Shown: positions 48,321-57,693, counted from the stretch's first letter. The stretch: 64,000 nt of DNA from Limisphaerales bacterium (GCA_024761205.1 JAMASS010000018.1:32224-96223), one strand, 5' to 3'. Program-made: numbers and translations. The notes: generated from the letters alone by a model not told the origin.

Positions 48321-48689
48321 ATCGAGTTGTGGTCTAGATAAATTTGGATGAATGAATTGTTGGCCACAATAAAGGGCCCATTGCTGAATGCAACTAAATT
48401 AACGCTCTCGTTGCGAGGATGGAGTGAAAATCTCGGATCGCGAACTCGGGATCGGATGATTGAAAAGAAGTGCTCGCGAGCGTCTGGATATTGACTTCCG
48501 CATTGCCGAATGGCTGCGATGCGAAAAAGAGTGGAAGGGACTTCATTCCCTTTTCCCGTGTTGCCTGGGGCAAAGCGGCGGCAGACTGTCGCAGTCTAGG
48601 AGGATTTTCCGGTAGGGCAACATTTGTCGAATCGTGCCGAAAACTAATCGCCCCAGACGCTAGCTGCTATCTCAGCAGCGGCATTGGGC
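48321..48689. repeat. Non-coding stretch with repeat-like sequence
   Basis: Upstream of the aldehyde dehydrogenase. 48573-48600 reads GCAAAGCGGCGGCAGACTGTCGCAGT, similar in style to the dispersed hairpin repeats elsewhere. GGGACTTCATTCCC at 48538-48551 is a small hairpin. No gene supported. Confidence 0.3.
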
Positions 48690-49029
48690 AGGCCCTTGGC
48701 GCCCGGTGGTATGTTGTGATAATCGGATCGTGATCCGCTTTGCGCTGGTAGTGGTTGGGCTGATTCGTGATTCCGATCAATTTATCGATCCATCGGCCCC
48801 TATGAAGCGTGTCCCGTTTAAAGGCGGTCGATTTGTCGTCAACCGTGAGATAAATCGGGCTCGTGTGGGCTCGCCACAGCTGCCCATCCGGAGATTTAAA
48901 GAGAGCCAGGGCAACGTGCCACCCATTGCGGGCGGGAACGTGTGCGAATGGATGCTCTGAGCTTAGGATTGGTTGAGGCGATTGGTCTTTCAAGGAGAAC
49001 TGCCGGATGACTTGACCGGTGTGGATCAC
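48690..49029 (-). pseudogene. C-terminal fragment resembling a CehA/McbA-type metallohydrolase
   Basis: Minus-strand reading: NGWHVALALFKSPDGQLWRA, HTSPIYLTVDDKSTAFKRDT, GRWIDKLIGI and QPNHYQRKADHDPIITTYHR. The combination AHTSPIYLTVDDK, RWIDKLI and a closing YxxxAxxDxIIxTYxxAR helix is what I remember at the end of CehA/McbA-like PHP metallohydrolases. No N-terminal catalytic part is found upstream. Tentative. Confidence 0.42.
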
Positions 49030-50171
49030 CTCTCCAGTGATTGAATCTTATCAATCGATTACAGATTGACTTTCAGGTTCGGCGGATCGGTTATGTCATT
49101 TGGAAGAGAGGTTTCTTGCTCTGTCAAGGTGCCGATCATTCCCTAGCTGCCGGGCAGGGTTTGGCTCCGATGATAGTGGTTGTGAAAGATCTGTATGGTA
49201 TCATAAGCCCCGATAATGGCGCCCAAGAGACGGTTTGTCCGTGTCGATCACGGCCTGTGGTGAAAAGGCTTGGGCAAGAAGGCAAAGTTCTGTGTCCGTT
49301 AGAAATCAGGTATCGCCAGAAGGAACAACCCCAAAAACCAAGGCAAGAGCAAAAACCCGGCAAGGAAACCCGAGAGAATCAACAAAAACCACCCTTGATG
49401 GACACCCAGGCATATCGATAAAACTTGGGATTCACTCAGGGGATGAGCAACCCAGAGGTCAAACTCATTCGGAAAATCACCCGCAAGCGCCCGGTCCATT
49501 GCCCGGAACGAAGCACCATTGATTGCTAGACCGTTTCCGCTCAAATGGCGGAAGAGATTGACCGATTCACCACCATGGGCAACAGAGCCGACACAATTCG
49601 GAAATGGCTTCAAGAGATCCTTGACCGAAAGACGGGCGAGACCAAATGAACGATTCCGAACCCAGTTATGAACTCACCAGACGGAACGTTGAACTGGGCA
49701 GGAAAGCTGAGACCAGAGACGGGAAAGAGATCGAGATATCCAAGGATTAAACAACGGATACGGAAAGCCTGATTTCGAAAGTCTTAGAGCCTTTAGAAAA
49801 TAAAAAAGCCGAAGTCCAAGGAAGACAATCCGAAAAGCTCCGACTCTCAAATGCACGAGAGCAACGCATATTTCGTTTTAATCCACGCCCCCGAGCAAGA
49901 GAGCGAAATCGACTGACCGAGCTATAGGGTATGCGTTTAAGGTGATTTGTTCAATTTCAAGATTGTTGCGTGAAATCTATTTAGGTCCGGCTGTGTTGGT
50001 AACTTTGAGGCGATTCGTGCCTGGTTCAGTAGCTAGTCTCAAATATATGGCGATAAGGACGAGAGAGAGCTAAATAAAGTTGCGGGTTCTGAGGTAATGT
50101 CACGGCAATTGGAGGGGCGTCAAGAGAATCTCAACGCTGAGACAGGTTTTGGGTGTGGTTCAAAGTGGTGA
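49030..50171. other. Unassigned, probably decayed stretch
   Basis: Short open frames on both strands only. One minus-strand frame (49299-49613) ends with a hydrophobic helix (WFLLILSGFLAGFLLLPWFL), but nothing upstream supports a gene. I cannot name any ancestral family here. Confidence 0.3.
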
Positions 50172-50196
50172 GGTTGGGCGAGAGTCTCGCCCAACC
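50172..50196. repeat. Perfect 25-base palindrome of the GGGCGAGA repeat family
   Basis: GGTTGGGCGAGA (50172-50183), one central G, then its exact reverse complement (50185-50196). The core GGGCGAGA and TCTCGCCC links it to the arms of the elements at 16891 and 30043. It lies about 80 bases beyond the end of the broken gene at 50277-50866. Confidence 0.65.
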
Positions 50197-50276
50197 TGCT
50201 TGCTATCGGGGCTCCCATTTTCGTTGAATCGGGCCGCCGATGGCTCTCCTGCCGTCACGCTCACTGGGAAGTTGAC

Positions 50277-50866
50277 TTACAGTCCATCGGCCGTGATCGC
50301 GACTAGGAACGGTGCCAATTCTGACATGGTGGATCGAAAATCCAGCGACTTGATCACTTGTTCCGGTTGGGGATTTTTCTAGGCGAGATGATAGAGCTGA
50401 ACCGTGCTGTTTGCCCTTGCCATGGCCCCGTTGCTGCCGATCCACGCGATGTCGCCGTCGGGAACTTTGGCCTTCGAGTTAGGCGTCCACCAGTCGCGAA
50501 CATGGGTCTCGTATTCAATCGGGATGTCGATGGATTCTCCATCTTCGTAGCGTACGATATAAGTTGCGATGTGTTTTCCTTCGGCGTCGGCTCACCCCGT
50601 GCCGTGTAAGAAGTATAGCGCGTTTGCCGGCTGATCAATCGGGATTCCGTCAACTGATTTGGGAAACGAAACCGAGAGCGCCTTTTGGGCTCCCTTGCCG
50701 TTTGAGTTGAATGAGACCTCGGATATCGTAATCAATGCCACCGCGGTGGCCAATCCGGTCGGTAGTGCCTTGAGGTCGTTGTCAGGGACGCCACCGATGT
50801 GTCAGCTGTACGAAAGAAAAGCGTTATAGAGTCCGGCGAGGTCAATTTTTCTCTTTAGAGTCTGCC
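50277..50866 (-). pseudogene. C-terminal part of a secreted protein with three in-frame nonsense codons
   Basis: A single frame runs from the end of the 828-residue gene to TAA at 50277-50279, interrupted only by TGA (50802-50804), TGA (50592-50594) and TAG (50379-50381). Around them the chain reads LAGLYNAFLSYS-stop-HIGGVPDNDL, ANALYFLHGTG-stop-ADAEGKHI and VQLYHLA-stop-KNPQPEQV. In each case a tryptophan would fit the familiar pattern (FLHGTGWAD, WKNPxP). Similar C-terminal domains ending in SAPFLVAITAE are familiar from Verrucomicrobia and Planctomycetes, function unknown. No frameshift. Confidence 0.68.
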
Positions 50867-53320
50867 TTATCTCGTTCTTCGATCGGGGATTGGCGGTACA
50901 GATTCTGCTTGCCAATCGCGCTTGGGCCGTGGTTTGGACATTTGGATTTGATCCAGGAAACTCCAGTTTGGATTCCGGGCGATGACTTGCTCGAGCCGTG
51001 CCGGATCAAAATCGCGCTTGTTCATCACGAGTTTTAGGATGGCTTGTTTGCCATCCGGCACCGTGATGTACTCTTCGAATATGGCGTTGCCGACAGACTT
51101 GATCAGTCCGGAGAGGCCTTCGGTATTCAATATGAGCGTCCACTCCTTGGTCCCGGGAAGGGTTCTTGAATACGCGACTAGCCCACCCTTCTTTGAGGCA
51201 GAGCGATTGAAGTCTTCAAAGAGCCGTCCAATCGCCGGCGTGATTTTCTCTCGCGGGAAGGTGAGGTTTCCGGGAAGGAGGCAGTAAAACTGTCCGGAGT
51301 CATCTTGATTGATCGAAGCCACGACTGGTGAATAAGTCAACGCTTTGATCTCATCGGCCAGGGATTCTCCGACGGACAACGCCTGGGCACGTCGCTCGAC
51401 TCGAGCTAGGTATTCTTGAATATCCCGGTGGACGAGGGATTCGGCGTCCTGGAGACATTGAACCAGAGCCGTGACTCCGTGCAGCATTCGATGAGCTGAG
51501 AAGTAATTGACGTCCTTAGGCAGGCGATTGATCAGGTGTTCCAAGTTAGAGGAGGCTCGATCAGCGTGGGAATCTGGCGCCAGTTTTCCTAGCCAGGTGG
51601 CATCGCCAGATGCCTTATGGAATGTCAGGTAATCGCCCACCTCTTTGGCATAGTAAATCTTCCGGTTGATGAACTCGTGCTGATTGTAACCGAAGAGGCC
51701 GATCTGGCTGATATAGGCATTTTCAATCGTGAATTGAGCAACATTTCCGGGCAGCGTTTCCTCCATTAGGCGATGTTTGTTGAGAATCAGTTTGGGAGCG
51801 CGTCGTTGTTGAAAGAGGCGTTCGGCGAGCTGGCGATTGTTCTTGCGAGCGTCCATCTCATTTTGAAAGTGCGCGCGAAGGAATTCGGTATCCTTCTTAG
51901 GGATGACGGTGACATTGCGGCTCGCAGGAATAAAAGAGTGATCTTGCTGAGCGGTAATGAAGGTCTCAATGGTGTCGTAGGAGGAGAGCGGTGGCTTTGG
52001 ATTCACCATCGCTCTGATGTGAGCGGTCCAGGGCGTGTGAGCGTTGATTGGTGACGGACGCACGGTGTCCTCATGGAACGATTGAATGGCATTGATGACC
52101 TTGAGGTCGAGTCCTTTGTTGGTGATCAGCGTTCGGACCCGGCCCAACCACTTCGAGACCCAGGGGGATGGTTTCGCCATCGGCTTTTTGCCACTCACCG
52201 TGAGGTGATTGCTTCCGGGGCTGAGCCTGGCGATAAATTTACGCACCGCCGCCAAAGGAATGGGCGCCGCATGGTTCTTGACATCAATTTGTTCGTGGTG
52301 GGCGTAGGCTGAGAGTTCGGGATAGGCATGGTCGAAACTCAGTGCCAGAGTAGCACCTCGCATGCCGTTAATATTCTCATACAGGAAGTCGAAGACTTGC
52401 TCATAAGTTGCCGAAACGAAACATTCGGCGTAGTCAACGACCTCTTCAAGACTTTCGACGCCCAGTTTTTGCCATAGCTCTTGTTCGATCGCTTTTTTCT
52501 GATCTTCGGGAATTTCATTCAGAAACTGGTTTCTCGCTTGAGCCAGAAATGTCAGTGGGACGTATTTAAAAAAGGAAAGCTGCGTCAGCAGCGGCTTCAC
52601 CAACTCGGAATTGAAAGTCAGCACCAGATCTTTTCCCTTCGTCAGATGCAGCACTTGGCCTAGGTGAGCGTCATCTTTAAGCCGGGTGATGCCTTCGGTG
52701 TTGAAGAGGTGCAGCAGCAGTGAAGGTTCGCCGGTTACATAGGCCCGATTCTCGGAGCAACCCAGGTATAAGTCACGCATTGGTAATTGGTTGGAGCGGA
52801 TTCTGGTGATCGTTCGACCGCCGATGGAGGAGTCTTCCGCAATCTCGGGCCGCAACACCATGTCCAAGGATTGAGTCAAGACCGTGGGATCGGCCATGCC
52901 GAGGCTCAGGATGAAAAACCGCGTGGGATCACCGGGATAGAGGGTCAGACTGATAGCCGACTCAGAATCGATGCCAAACTTCTCCGCAATGGTGTCGGAT
53001 GTCAGCGGAGCACCGACGGTTGGCATCCCCAGAAGCGTTAGCAGGGGATGGTTGGATTGGAAGACATGCTGTAAGGGCGTGGGTAGCGCCTTGTCGGGCA
53101 GGGTATCAACTGCTAGTTGCTCGATGTTTTCGAGAACGCTTTGAACATTCCTAATTTGCGCGTGAATGATCGCCTTGCTGGGGAGGACCGCTTCTAAGAG
53201 CCCGTTAGCGATCCCATGGTTTTTCAGAGCTGATTGCTGTTGGCCTGAGCTCGCCATTGTGGCACTCACAGACGCGAGGCAGACTGTCAAGAGCAGGGCA
53301 AACGAGTATCTATTCTTCAT
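50867..53320 (-). CDS. Large secreted protein of unknown function
   Basis: ATG at 53320 (MKNRYSFALLLTVCLASVSA) gives 817 residues with a clear signal peptide; an ATG at 53353 would add 11 residues in front. The chain is a mixed alpha/beta sequence with no membrane segment after the signal: VLPSKAIIHAQIRNVQSVLE near 45-65, ITRIRSNQLPMRDLYLG, a helical middle, and KGGLVAYSRTLPGTKEWTLI near 705-725. The overall style (secreted, DUF3352-like start 'leAvLPxxaxxhaxi') is only a weak hint. The frame is intact over 2.4 kb, so it is under selection. Confidence 0.75.
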   Translation of the reverse strand: MKNRYSFALLLTVCLASVSATMASSGQQQSALKNHGIANGLLEAVLPSKAIIHAQIRNVQSVLENIEQLAVDTLPDKALPTPLQHVFQSNHPLLTLLGMPTVGAPLTSDTIAEKFGIDSESAISLTLYPGDPTRFFILSLGMADPTVLTQSLDMVLRPEIAEDSSIGGRTITRIRSNQLPMRDLYLGCSENRAYVTGEPSLLLHLFNTEGITRLKDDAHLGQVLHLTKGKDLVLTFNSELVKPLLTQLSFFKYVPLTFLAQARNQFLNEIPEDQKKAIEQELWQKLGVESLEEVVDYAECFVSATYEQVFDFLYENINGMRGATLALSFDHAYPELSAYAHHEQIDVKNHAAPIPLAAVRKFIARLSPGSNHLTVSGKKPMAKPSPWVSKWLGRVRTLITNKGLDLKVINAIQSFHEDTVRPSPINAHTPWTAHIRAMVNPKPPLSSYDTIETFITAQQDHSFIPASRNVTVIPKKDTEFLRAHFQNEMDARKNNRQLAERLFQQRRAPKLILNKHRLMEETLPGNVAQFTIENAYISQIGLFGYNQHEFINRKIYYAKEVGDYLTFHKASGDATWLGKLAPDSHADRASSNLEHLINRLPKDVNYFSAHRMLHGVTALVQCLQDAESLVHRDIQEYLARVERRAQALSVGESLADEIKALTYSPVVASINQDDSGQFYCLLPGNLTFPREKITPAIGRLFEDFNRSASKKGGLVAYSRTLPGTKEWTLILNTEGLSGLIKSVGNAIFEEYITVPDGKQAILKLVMNKRDFDPARLEQVIARNPNWSFLDQIQMSKPRPKRDWQAESVPPIPDRRTR

Positions 53321-53455
53321 AGGGATCCTTTGAGTTCCGTAGTTCTTTACCAAGTAGGTTAGACGATTGTTTCAGAATTCTTGGTGCGCATGGTGTACTA
53401 GGAAGCCCAAGAGCGTGGATTGTAAATTGGGGGGTGGTTTGTAGTGGGATAGGTA

Positions 53456-53564
53456 GGGGGAAAGTGGCGAAGAATCGCCACACTCCAAAACCTGGTGGCA
53501 TCTTGTGGCTTCGGGATAGCGCGACAGCATCCTGGAGTGCGATTGATCTGCCATTGCTTTCCCC
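53456..53564. repeat. Dispersed hairpin repeat element, best-defined copy
   Basis: It begins GGGGGAAAGTGGCGAAGAAT at 53456, with a perfect internal hairpin GTGGCGA-AGAA-TCGCCAC at 53464-53481. It ends with an inverted relative, GGAGTGCGATTGATCTGCCA (53534-53553) then TTGCTTTCCCC. About 109 bases, bounded by GGGGAAAG and CTTTCCCC. Located between the secreted protein and the Spy-like gene. Confidence 0.65.
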
Positions 53565-53692
53565 TTCTGAGAGATTCCGAAAAGTACTCAAGCAAAGCTC
53601 TCGCTTGCATTCTCACGGAAAATTCGTTGGGAAAAGCGATTTTCAGACAAGCCGCAGCTGTCGCGAACCTGAGGCAAGGGCGAAGAAGACGA

Positions 53693-54223
53693 TTAATTGT
53701 TACCCTGACTGGGGTTTGAAGTCGTCTCGGCTTTCTCGGCGAGTGGGAAATCCCATTCAGGTCTCTGAGGGCGCTCACTATCCCCTCGTTGCGGAAAGGA
53801 TCGCCTCCCGTTCCCTCGCATACCGCCTCTGGGACCGCGTTCTCCCGGATCATGCCGTGGACGCATCCCGCGATGCCGGAATACCTTATCAAATTTCTCC
53901 ATTTGTTCTTCGGATAAAAGCGCTTCGATTTGCTCTCGCATGGTTTTCGACTCCGCTTCCAACTGAGGCTTCACTTCGTGCATGAGCGAGCGCATCCGAT
54001 CCTGACTGGCTTGGAGGATTGTGTTGACCTGTTCCCGTTGCTCATCGGTAAGGTCTAGCCGTGACTCCATTCTGCGCATGATGTCGCGCGTGTGGGGTGG
54101 GCTGGGCATCTGCATTTCGGGTTTGGGCACTTTCGCCCGGTAGCCTGCTACAAAGGTTCCGGTCACAATGCCGGCGACGTAGAGGATAAAAGCAGCTAGA
54201 ATAACCTTCCAAACATTCACCAA
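53693..54223 (-). CDS. Spy/CpxP-like periplasmic protein, membrane-anchored
   Basis: 176 residues. An N-terminal membrane segment (WKVILAAFILYVAGIVTGTF) is followed by a helical part with the LTxxQ-type motif (SRLDLTDEQREQVNTILQAS, then EALLSEEQMEKFDKV), as in Spy/CpxP and periplasmic heavy-metal sensor (ZraP) proteins. The C-terminal 60 residues are Arg/Gly/Pro-rich and disordered. The start overlaps the end of the anti-sigma-like gene by seven bases, so translation is coupled. Probably an envelope-stress chaperone or sensor under control of the adjacent ECF sigma factor. Confidence 0.72.
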   Translation of the reverse strand: MVNVWKVILAAFILYVAGIVTGTFVAGYRAKVPKPEMQMPSPPHTRDIMRRMESRLDLTDEQREQVNTILQASQDRMRSLMHEVKPQLEAESKTMREQIEALLSEEQMEKFDKVFRHRGMRPRHDPGERGPRGGMRGNGRRSFPQRGDSERPQRPEWDFPLAEKAETTSNPSQGNN

Positions 54224-54528
54224 AGATACTCAACGTCAAGCTCGTCGAAGGGCTGAATCATGGTTAGCTCTAAATCTGTGGCGAGCGGATCGATAGATGG
54301 CACGCGTCCGGTCGCGACCATACTCCAGGCACTGATCGCGAACATCAAGGTCAGGCAAGGAATCGTCGCTTGCCAAAGGCCACGAGCCCACAGGTCCAGA
54401 GAATCCGGCTGACTTTGTGACGTGAGACGGGCCATGATCCGCTTTTCAAACGCGTAAGGGACGCGAGTATCATCAGGGAGTTTCCGGGCGGCTCGCAGGA
54501 TGGTCTCATGTAGATTGTGATTTTTCAT
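54217..54528 (-). CDS. Small membrane protein, probable anti-sigma factor
   Basis: 103 residues with a short cytoplasmic N-terminal part (LHETILRAARKLPDDTRVPY), one central membrane segment (WQATIPCLTLMFAISAWSMV) and a short acidic exterior tail. Its position immediately after an ECF sigma gene (37 bases) and its topology point to an anti-sigma role, but no zinc-binding HxxxCxxC motif is visible. The middle gene of a three-gene minus-strand operon. Confidence 0.6.
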   Translation of the reverse strand: MKNHNLHETILRAARKLPDDTRVPYAFEKRIMARLTSQSQPDSLDLWARGLWQATIPCLTLMFAISAWSMVATGRVPSIDPLATDLELTMIQPFDELDVEYLW

Positions 54529-54565
54529 AAAACCTCAACAGTAGACGCAATCTTCCGTCTGCTAG

Positions 54566-55168
54566 TTACAAATACTGAGTTTTGTCTATTTTTTCGAGCA
54601 GTTTTCGCATTTTTTTGCGCGCTCGAAAGGCTCGCACTTTGACCAGAGAGGTCGACCATCCGGTCAAGGCAGCGATTTCCTTGACGGATTTGCCCTCAAT
54701 TTCTTGCAGCGTAATAACCATTCGAGTGGGTGTGTCGAGTTGGTCCAGGATTTGATGGATGAGGACTTTGGCGGCATCGGCGTGATCCGTGGTGGGGTTC
54801 GGGTCGCTGACATACCGGTCCAGAAAGGAAGCGTCTTCATCCGTGATCTCGGAGAAATGAGATTCACGATTTTTTTGGTGTGATCGGAGAAAGTCGTAGC
54901 AGGTTCGGACAGCTAGTCGCATGAGCCAGTGCTCGAAAGGGGCTTCACCCCGAAAGGTATGCAGCTTTTGGAATGCTTTAATGAAGACTTCCTGAACGAT
55001 GTCTTCGATTACGCTTTCTCGGCGGGCGTACTTCCGCGCGGTTGCAAAGATTCTCGGCTGATATTTTTCAATGAGCGTTTCAAAACACTCGGTTTGCCCA
55101 TCTTTCACTTGCTGGATGAGCTTGGTCTCCTCGGGATCTAGGCGAGGCTTTAGCTTGCTTCCACTCAT
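54566..55168 (-). CDS. ECF (RpoE-like) RNA polymerase sigma factor
   Basis: 200 residues. Region 2 is at about 30-95 (LIEKYQPRIFATARKYAR, then VEDIVQEVFIKAFQKLHTFR style with IEDIVQEVFIKA). Region 4 is at about 138-190 (MVITLQEIEGKSVKEIAALT then GWSTSLVKVRAFRARKKMR), a clear helix-turn-helix. It directs transcription to a stress regulon and probably its own operon; I could not find a convincing -35/-10 pair upstream. First gene of the sigma / anti-sigma / Spy-like operon. Confidence 0.92.
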   Translation of the reverse strand: MSGSKLKPRLDPEETKLIQQVKDGQTECFETLIEKYQPRIFATARKYARRESVIEDIVQEVFIKAFQKLHTFRGEAPFEHWLMRLAVRTCYDFLRSHQKNRESHFSEITDEDASFLDRYVSDPNPTTDHADAAKVLIHQILDQLDTPTRMVITLQEIEGKSVKEIAALTGWSTSLVKVRAFRARKKMRKLLEKIDKTQYL

Positions 55169-55300
55169 CGCGAACTCGGGCCAACCGGCGAGGCAGGACT
55201 GGAAGAGGGCCGTGGCCTCTGAGTGATCAATCTGTCGCAGGCGAGATGCCGATAATTAGTCATCAAGGGATTGAATCGCAGAATCCCGGTTCCTTGCTCT

Positions 55301-55335
55301 TTTCATCGCCGGATGCGCCAGGTCCGGCGATGAAA
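55301..55335. promoter_or_regulatory. Perfect 13-bp hairpin between divergent genes
   Basis: TTTCATCGCCGGA (55301-55313) and TCCGGCGATGAAA (55323-55335) are exact reverse complements around a nine-base loop, between the minus-strand sigma operon (start 55168) and the plus-strand uracil-DNA glycosylase (start 55535). No T-run follows on either side, so it is more likely an operator, an RNA structure or a repeat than a terminator. The rest of 55169-55534 shows nothing else. Confidence 0.5.
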
Positions 55336-55534
55336 CTACTTCCTACTGCGTTCATCAACATATTCTTTTGATTGGGATTGTCCGTCGTTCGGTTGGGGTC
55401 ACGCCTGTGAATGAAGGTCTCATGTCGCGTCTCTCATATGCTTTCTTAGTGTATCGATTCCTGTTTTCGGTTACGTTCCATGCACCATCAGTACGAAACC
55501 GCAGAAAGCGTCGGTATTCTATTTGATCTGGTGT

Positions 55535-56404
55535 ATGACATACTTTGAACAGTTATTGGAGGCGACCATCCGCCAGGTTGAGCGATTGCGTCAGCAGCAG
55601 GTCCGCTATCTTCCTGTCAGCCCGGAGTTGGTTCGGGCTCTGGAACAGCCTCTAAGCCAACCAGAGAGAAAGTTCGTCAGGAAAGATCCTCCGATGGTTC
55701 CAGTGAAGGCGACACCTGCCGCCGCTCCTTCGGTGGCGGTGGAGCGATTCACTGAGGAGCCATTTTCCTCGACCGACAAGGTGGCCGCGATCGACCATTT
55801 GAGGGAGAGGGCGTTGGCCTGTGTCAAGTGTCCTCATCTGGTGCGGAGTCGGCGGAGTGTTGTCTTTGGCGTGGGGAGCATTGACGCGGTTCTCATGTTT
55901 GTGGGTGAAGCGCCTGGAGTGGATGAGGACGCTCAAGGAGAACCTTTTGTTGGCAAGGCGGGACAGTTGTTGACTCGGATCATTGAGACCATGGGATTGA
56001 GCAGGGAAACGGTTTATATTGCCAATGTGCTCAAATGCCGTCCGGACACCCCGGGAAGAAAATTTGGGAATCGCAAGCCCACGCCTCAGGAAATGGTCAC
56101 CTGTCGGCCCTATTTGATGGAGCAGATTCGAATGATTCAGCCCAAGGTGATCGTGGCCTTGGGTGCGACGGCGGTGGAAGGTCTGATGGGATTGTCGTCG
56201 GTTGGCATTACCAAATACCGGGGGCAGTTCCGGGAATTTGGCGGGATTCCTATGATGCCAACTTATCACCCATCGTATGTGTTGCGAAATCAAAGCCACC
56301 GGATCAAGCGGCAAATTTGGGAGGATATGCTTCAGGTGATGGAACGTTTGAGTCTCCCGGTCTCTGAAAAGCAGCGGGGATATTTCGCCAAAGGGGTATC
56401 GTAG
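55535..56404 (+). CDS. Family 4 uracil-DNA glycosylase
   Basis: Removes uracil from DNA; Fe-S enzyme. ATG at 55535 gives 289 residues (a TTG at 55523 would add four). A variable N-terminal 80 residues precede the catalytic domain. Motif 1 is GEAPGVDEDAQGEPFVGKAG (124-143); the HPSYVLR motif is near the end. The four cluster cysteines are C96 and C99 (CVKC), C168 (LKCRP) and C190 (VTCRP). All expected residues are present. It starts divergently from the sigma operon. Confidence 0.92.
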   Translation: MTYFEQLLEATIRQVERLRQQQVRYLPVSPELVRALEQPLSQPERKFVRKDPPMVPVKATPAAAPSVAVERFTEEPFSSTDKVAAIDHLRERALACVKCPHLVRSRRSVVFGVGSIDAVLMFVGEAPGVDEDAQGEPFVGKAGQLLTRIIETMGLSRETVYIANVLKCRPDTPGRKFGNRKPTPQEMVTCRPYLMEQIRMIQPKVIVALGATAVEGLMGLSSVGITKYRGQFREFGGIPMMPTYHPSYVLRNQSHRIKRQIWEDMLQVMERLSLPVSEKQRGYFAKGVS

Positions 56405-56544
56405 ATGCGTCGTTTCTGAGGTGATCGATTGTAGGGTGGAGCATTCGAATTTTTAATGAACGGAAAAACATGCTTGGGTTGCAATTGCCTGAACTATGGG
56501 TAATTTGCGTTCAAGTCTTTAATAGATAAAAAGATATTACTTCA

Positions 56545-57693
56545 ATGGTATCCGATGCGACGAATTTTCCTCCGTTCAGCCTGGCTCGGCTGTTGCGCAC
56601 TGTGTTTGGTCCAAAGTCCGATGAGAAAGTGGCCATTCTCATTGACCTCGATGATCCTAGTCGAGTCACTGGTTTTGGATTCTTGAAGGATGAGTCGCTG
56701 ACCATTCAGCGCCTGGCTCATGACGTCTTTTATCAAGGGTTAAAAAACGGTGGACTGGAAGAACTCGGTTGGTCGGGCGGCGAGCTCTATGCCTATCAGC
56801 TTACCGGTGGCAGTAATTTGGATATGGCGGATTTGATCGTCGACATTGATGGCAACCACAAGAGTTTCGAGGCCGATATTTATCCTCACTACGATATTGT
56901 CCTTTGCATTTCTACGTATTCAGCGACCGCCCCGTTGACAGCCTTTGCCAAAAAGTATGGATTCCGGGGGGCGACGTTGCATGGGCTAAATGAGATCATC
57001 CTCTCTTCGGGTTTATCGGTAGATTACAACGAAGTGGGTGAACAAGCTGAGAAACTGAGGCTCGCTTTGACTGCCGCGGACTTTTTTGAGGTGGACTTTG
57101 TTGTCGGAGAGGAAAGTTGTACCCTGAAGATTCATTGTGATCGTCAGGAAGCGCAGAAGAGCCACGGTTTGTGTCGGGGACCGGAACCGGACGTGGCGAA
57201 CTTACCTGCCGGGGAAGTTTATTTTGTGCCAACGGATGCTGAGGGGATGTTCCCGATGAAATATAGCGATGGGACCATTGGGAAAATGAGTGTTTCCGGC
57301 GGGAAGATCGCTGAGGCGAGCCTTTTGACCGGTTCCCAGGATACGGTTGACGCGCACAATCGGAAGTTGGCGGCTGACCCGGTGACGGGAGAGTTAGGGG
57401 AACTTGGTTTTGGGACGCAAGTATTGCCTGTGTCAGGTCGTGATATTCAGGACGAGAAAATTCTTGGCACCATGCACGTTGCGACCGGGAGGAGCGATCA
57501 CCTAGGAGGCCACTTGACGCCGGACTTGTTTGCTGAGGCGCAAAACGCGACCCACGACGATATCCTTTTTTCACCAACCAAGACACCGGAGATTCGTGTC
57601 GCCCAAGTCCGCATGACGCGCAACGGAACGGAGACTTCAGTCATTGAGGATTTCGAGCCAACCGATTACCTCCTCGCGGCTTTGAATGAGTAG
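56545..57693 (+). CDS. M29-like aminopeptidase
   Basis: 382 residues. The C-terminal half matches the clan of thermophilic M29 aminopeptidases (AmpS/PepS type): AGEVYFVPTDAEG near 228-240, GELGFGTQ, DEKILGTMHVATGRSDHLGG near 308-327 and NATHDDILFSP near 338-348, supplying Glu, His and Asp metal ligands. Those enzymes remove N-terminal amino acids with two metal ions. The N-terminal half is less conserved. The ORF ends eight bases beyond the start of the next open frame, whose real start is at 57746. Confidence in fold is higher than in substrate. Confidence 0.68.
   Translation: MVSDATNFPPFSLARLLRTVFGPKSDEKVAILIDLDDPSRVTGFGFLKDESLTIQRLAHDVFYQGLKNGGLEELGWSGGELYAYQLTGGSNLDMADLIVDIDGNHKSFEADIYPHYDIVLCISTYSATAPLTAFAKKYGFRGATLHGLNEIILSSGLSVDYNEVGEQAEKLRLALTAADFFEVDFVVGEESCTLKIHCDRQEAQKSHGLCRGPEPDVANLPAGEVYFVPTDAEGMFPMKYSDGTIGKMSVSGGKIAEASLLTGSQDTVDAHNRKLAADPVTGELGELGFGTQVLPVSGRDIQDEKILGTMHVATGRSDHLGGHLTPDLFAEAQNATHDDILFSPTKTPEIRVAQVRMTRNGTETSVIEDFEPTDYLLAALNE

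Noticed and set aside
9738..50804. Alternative genetic code (TGA or TAG read as Trp)
   Set aside because: Intact genes such as nhaD and mocA end with TGA and lysC, iscA and others use TAG or TAG-like stops normally, and Trp is encoded by TGG throughout intact genes. The stops lie only in loci that also show decay.
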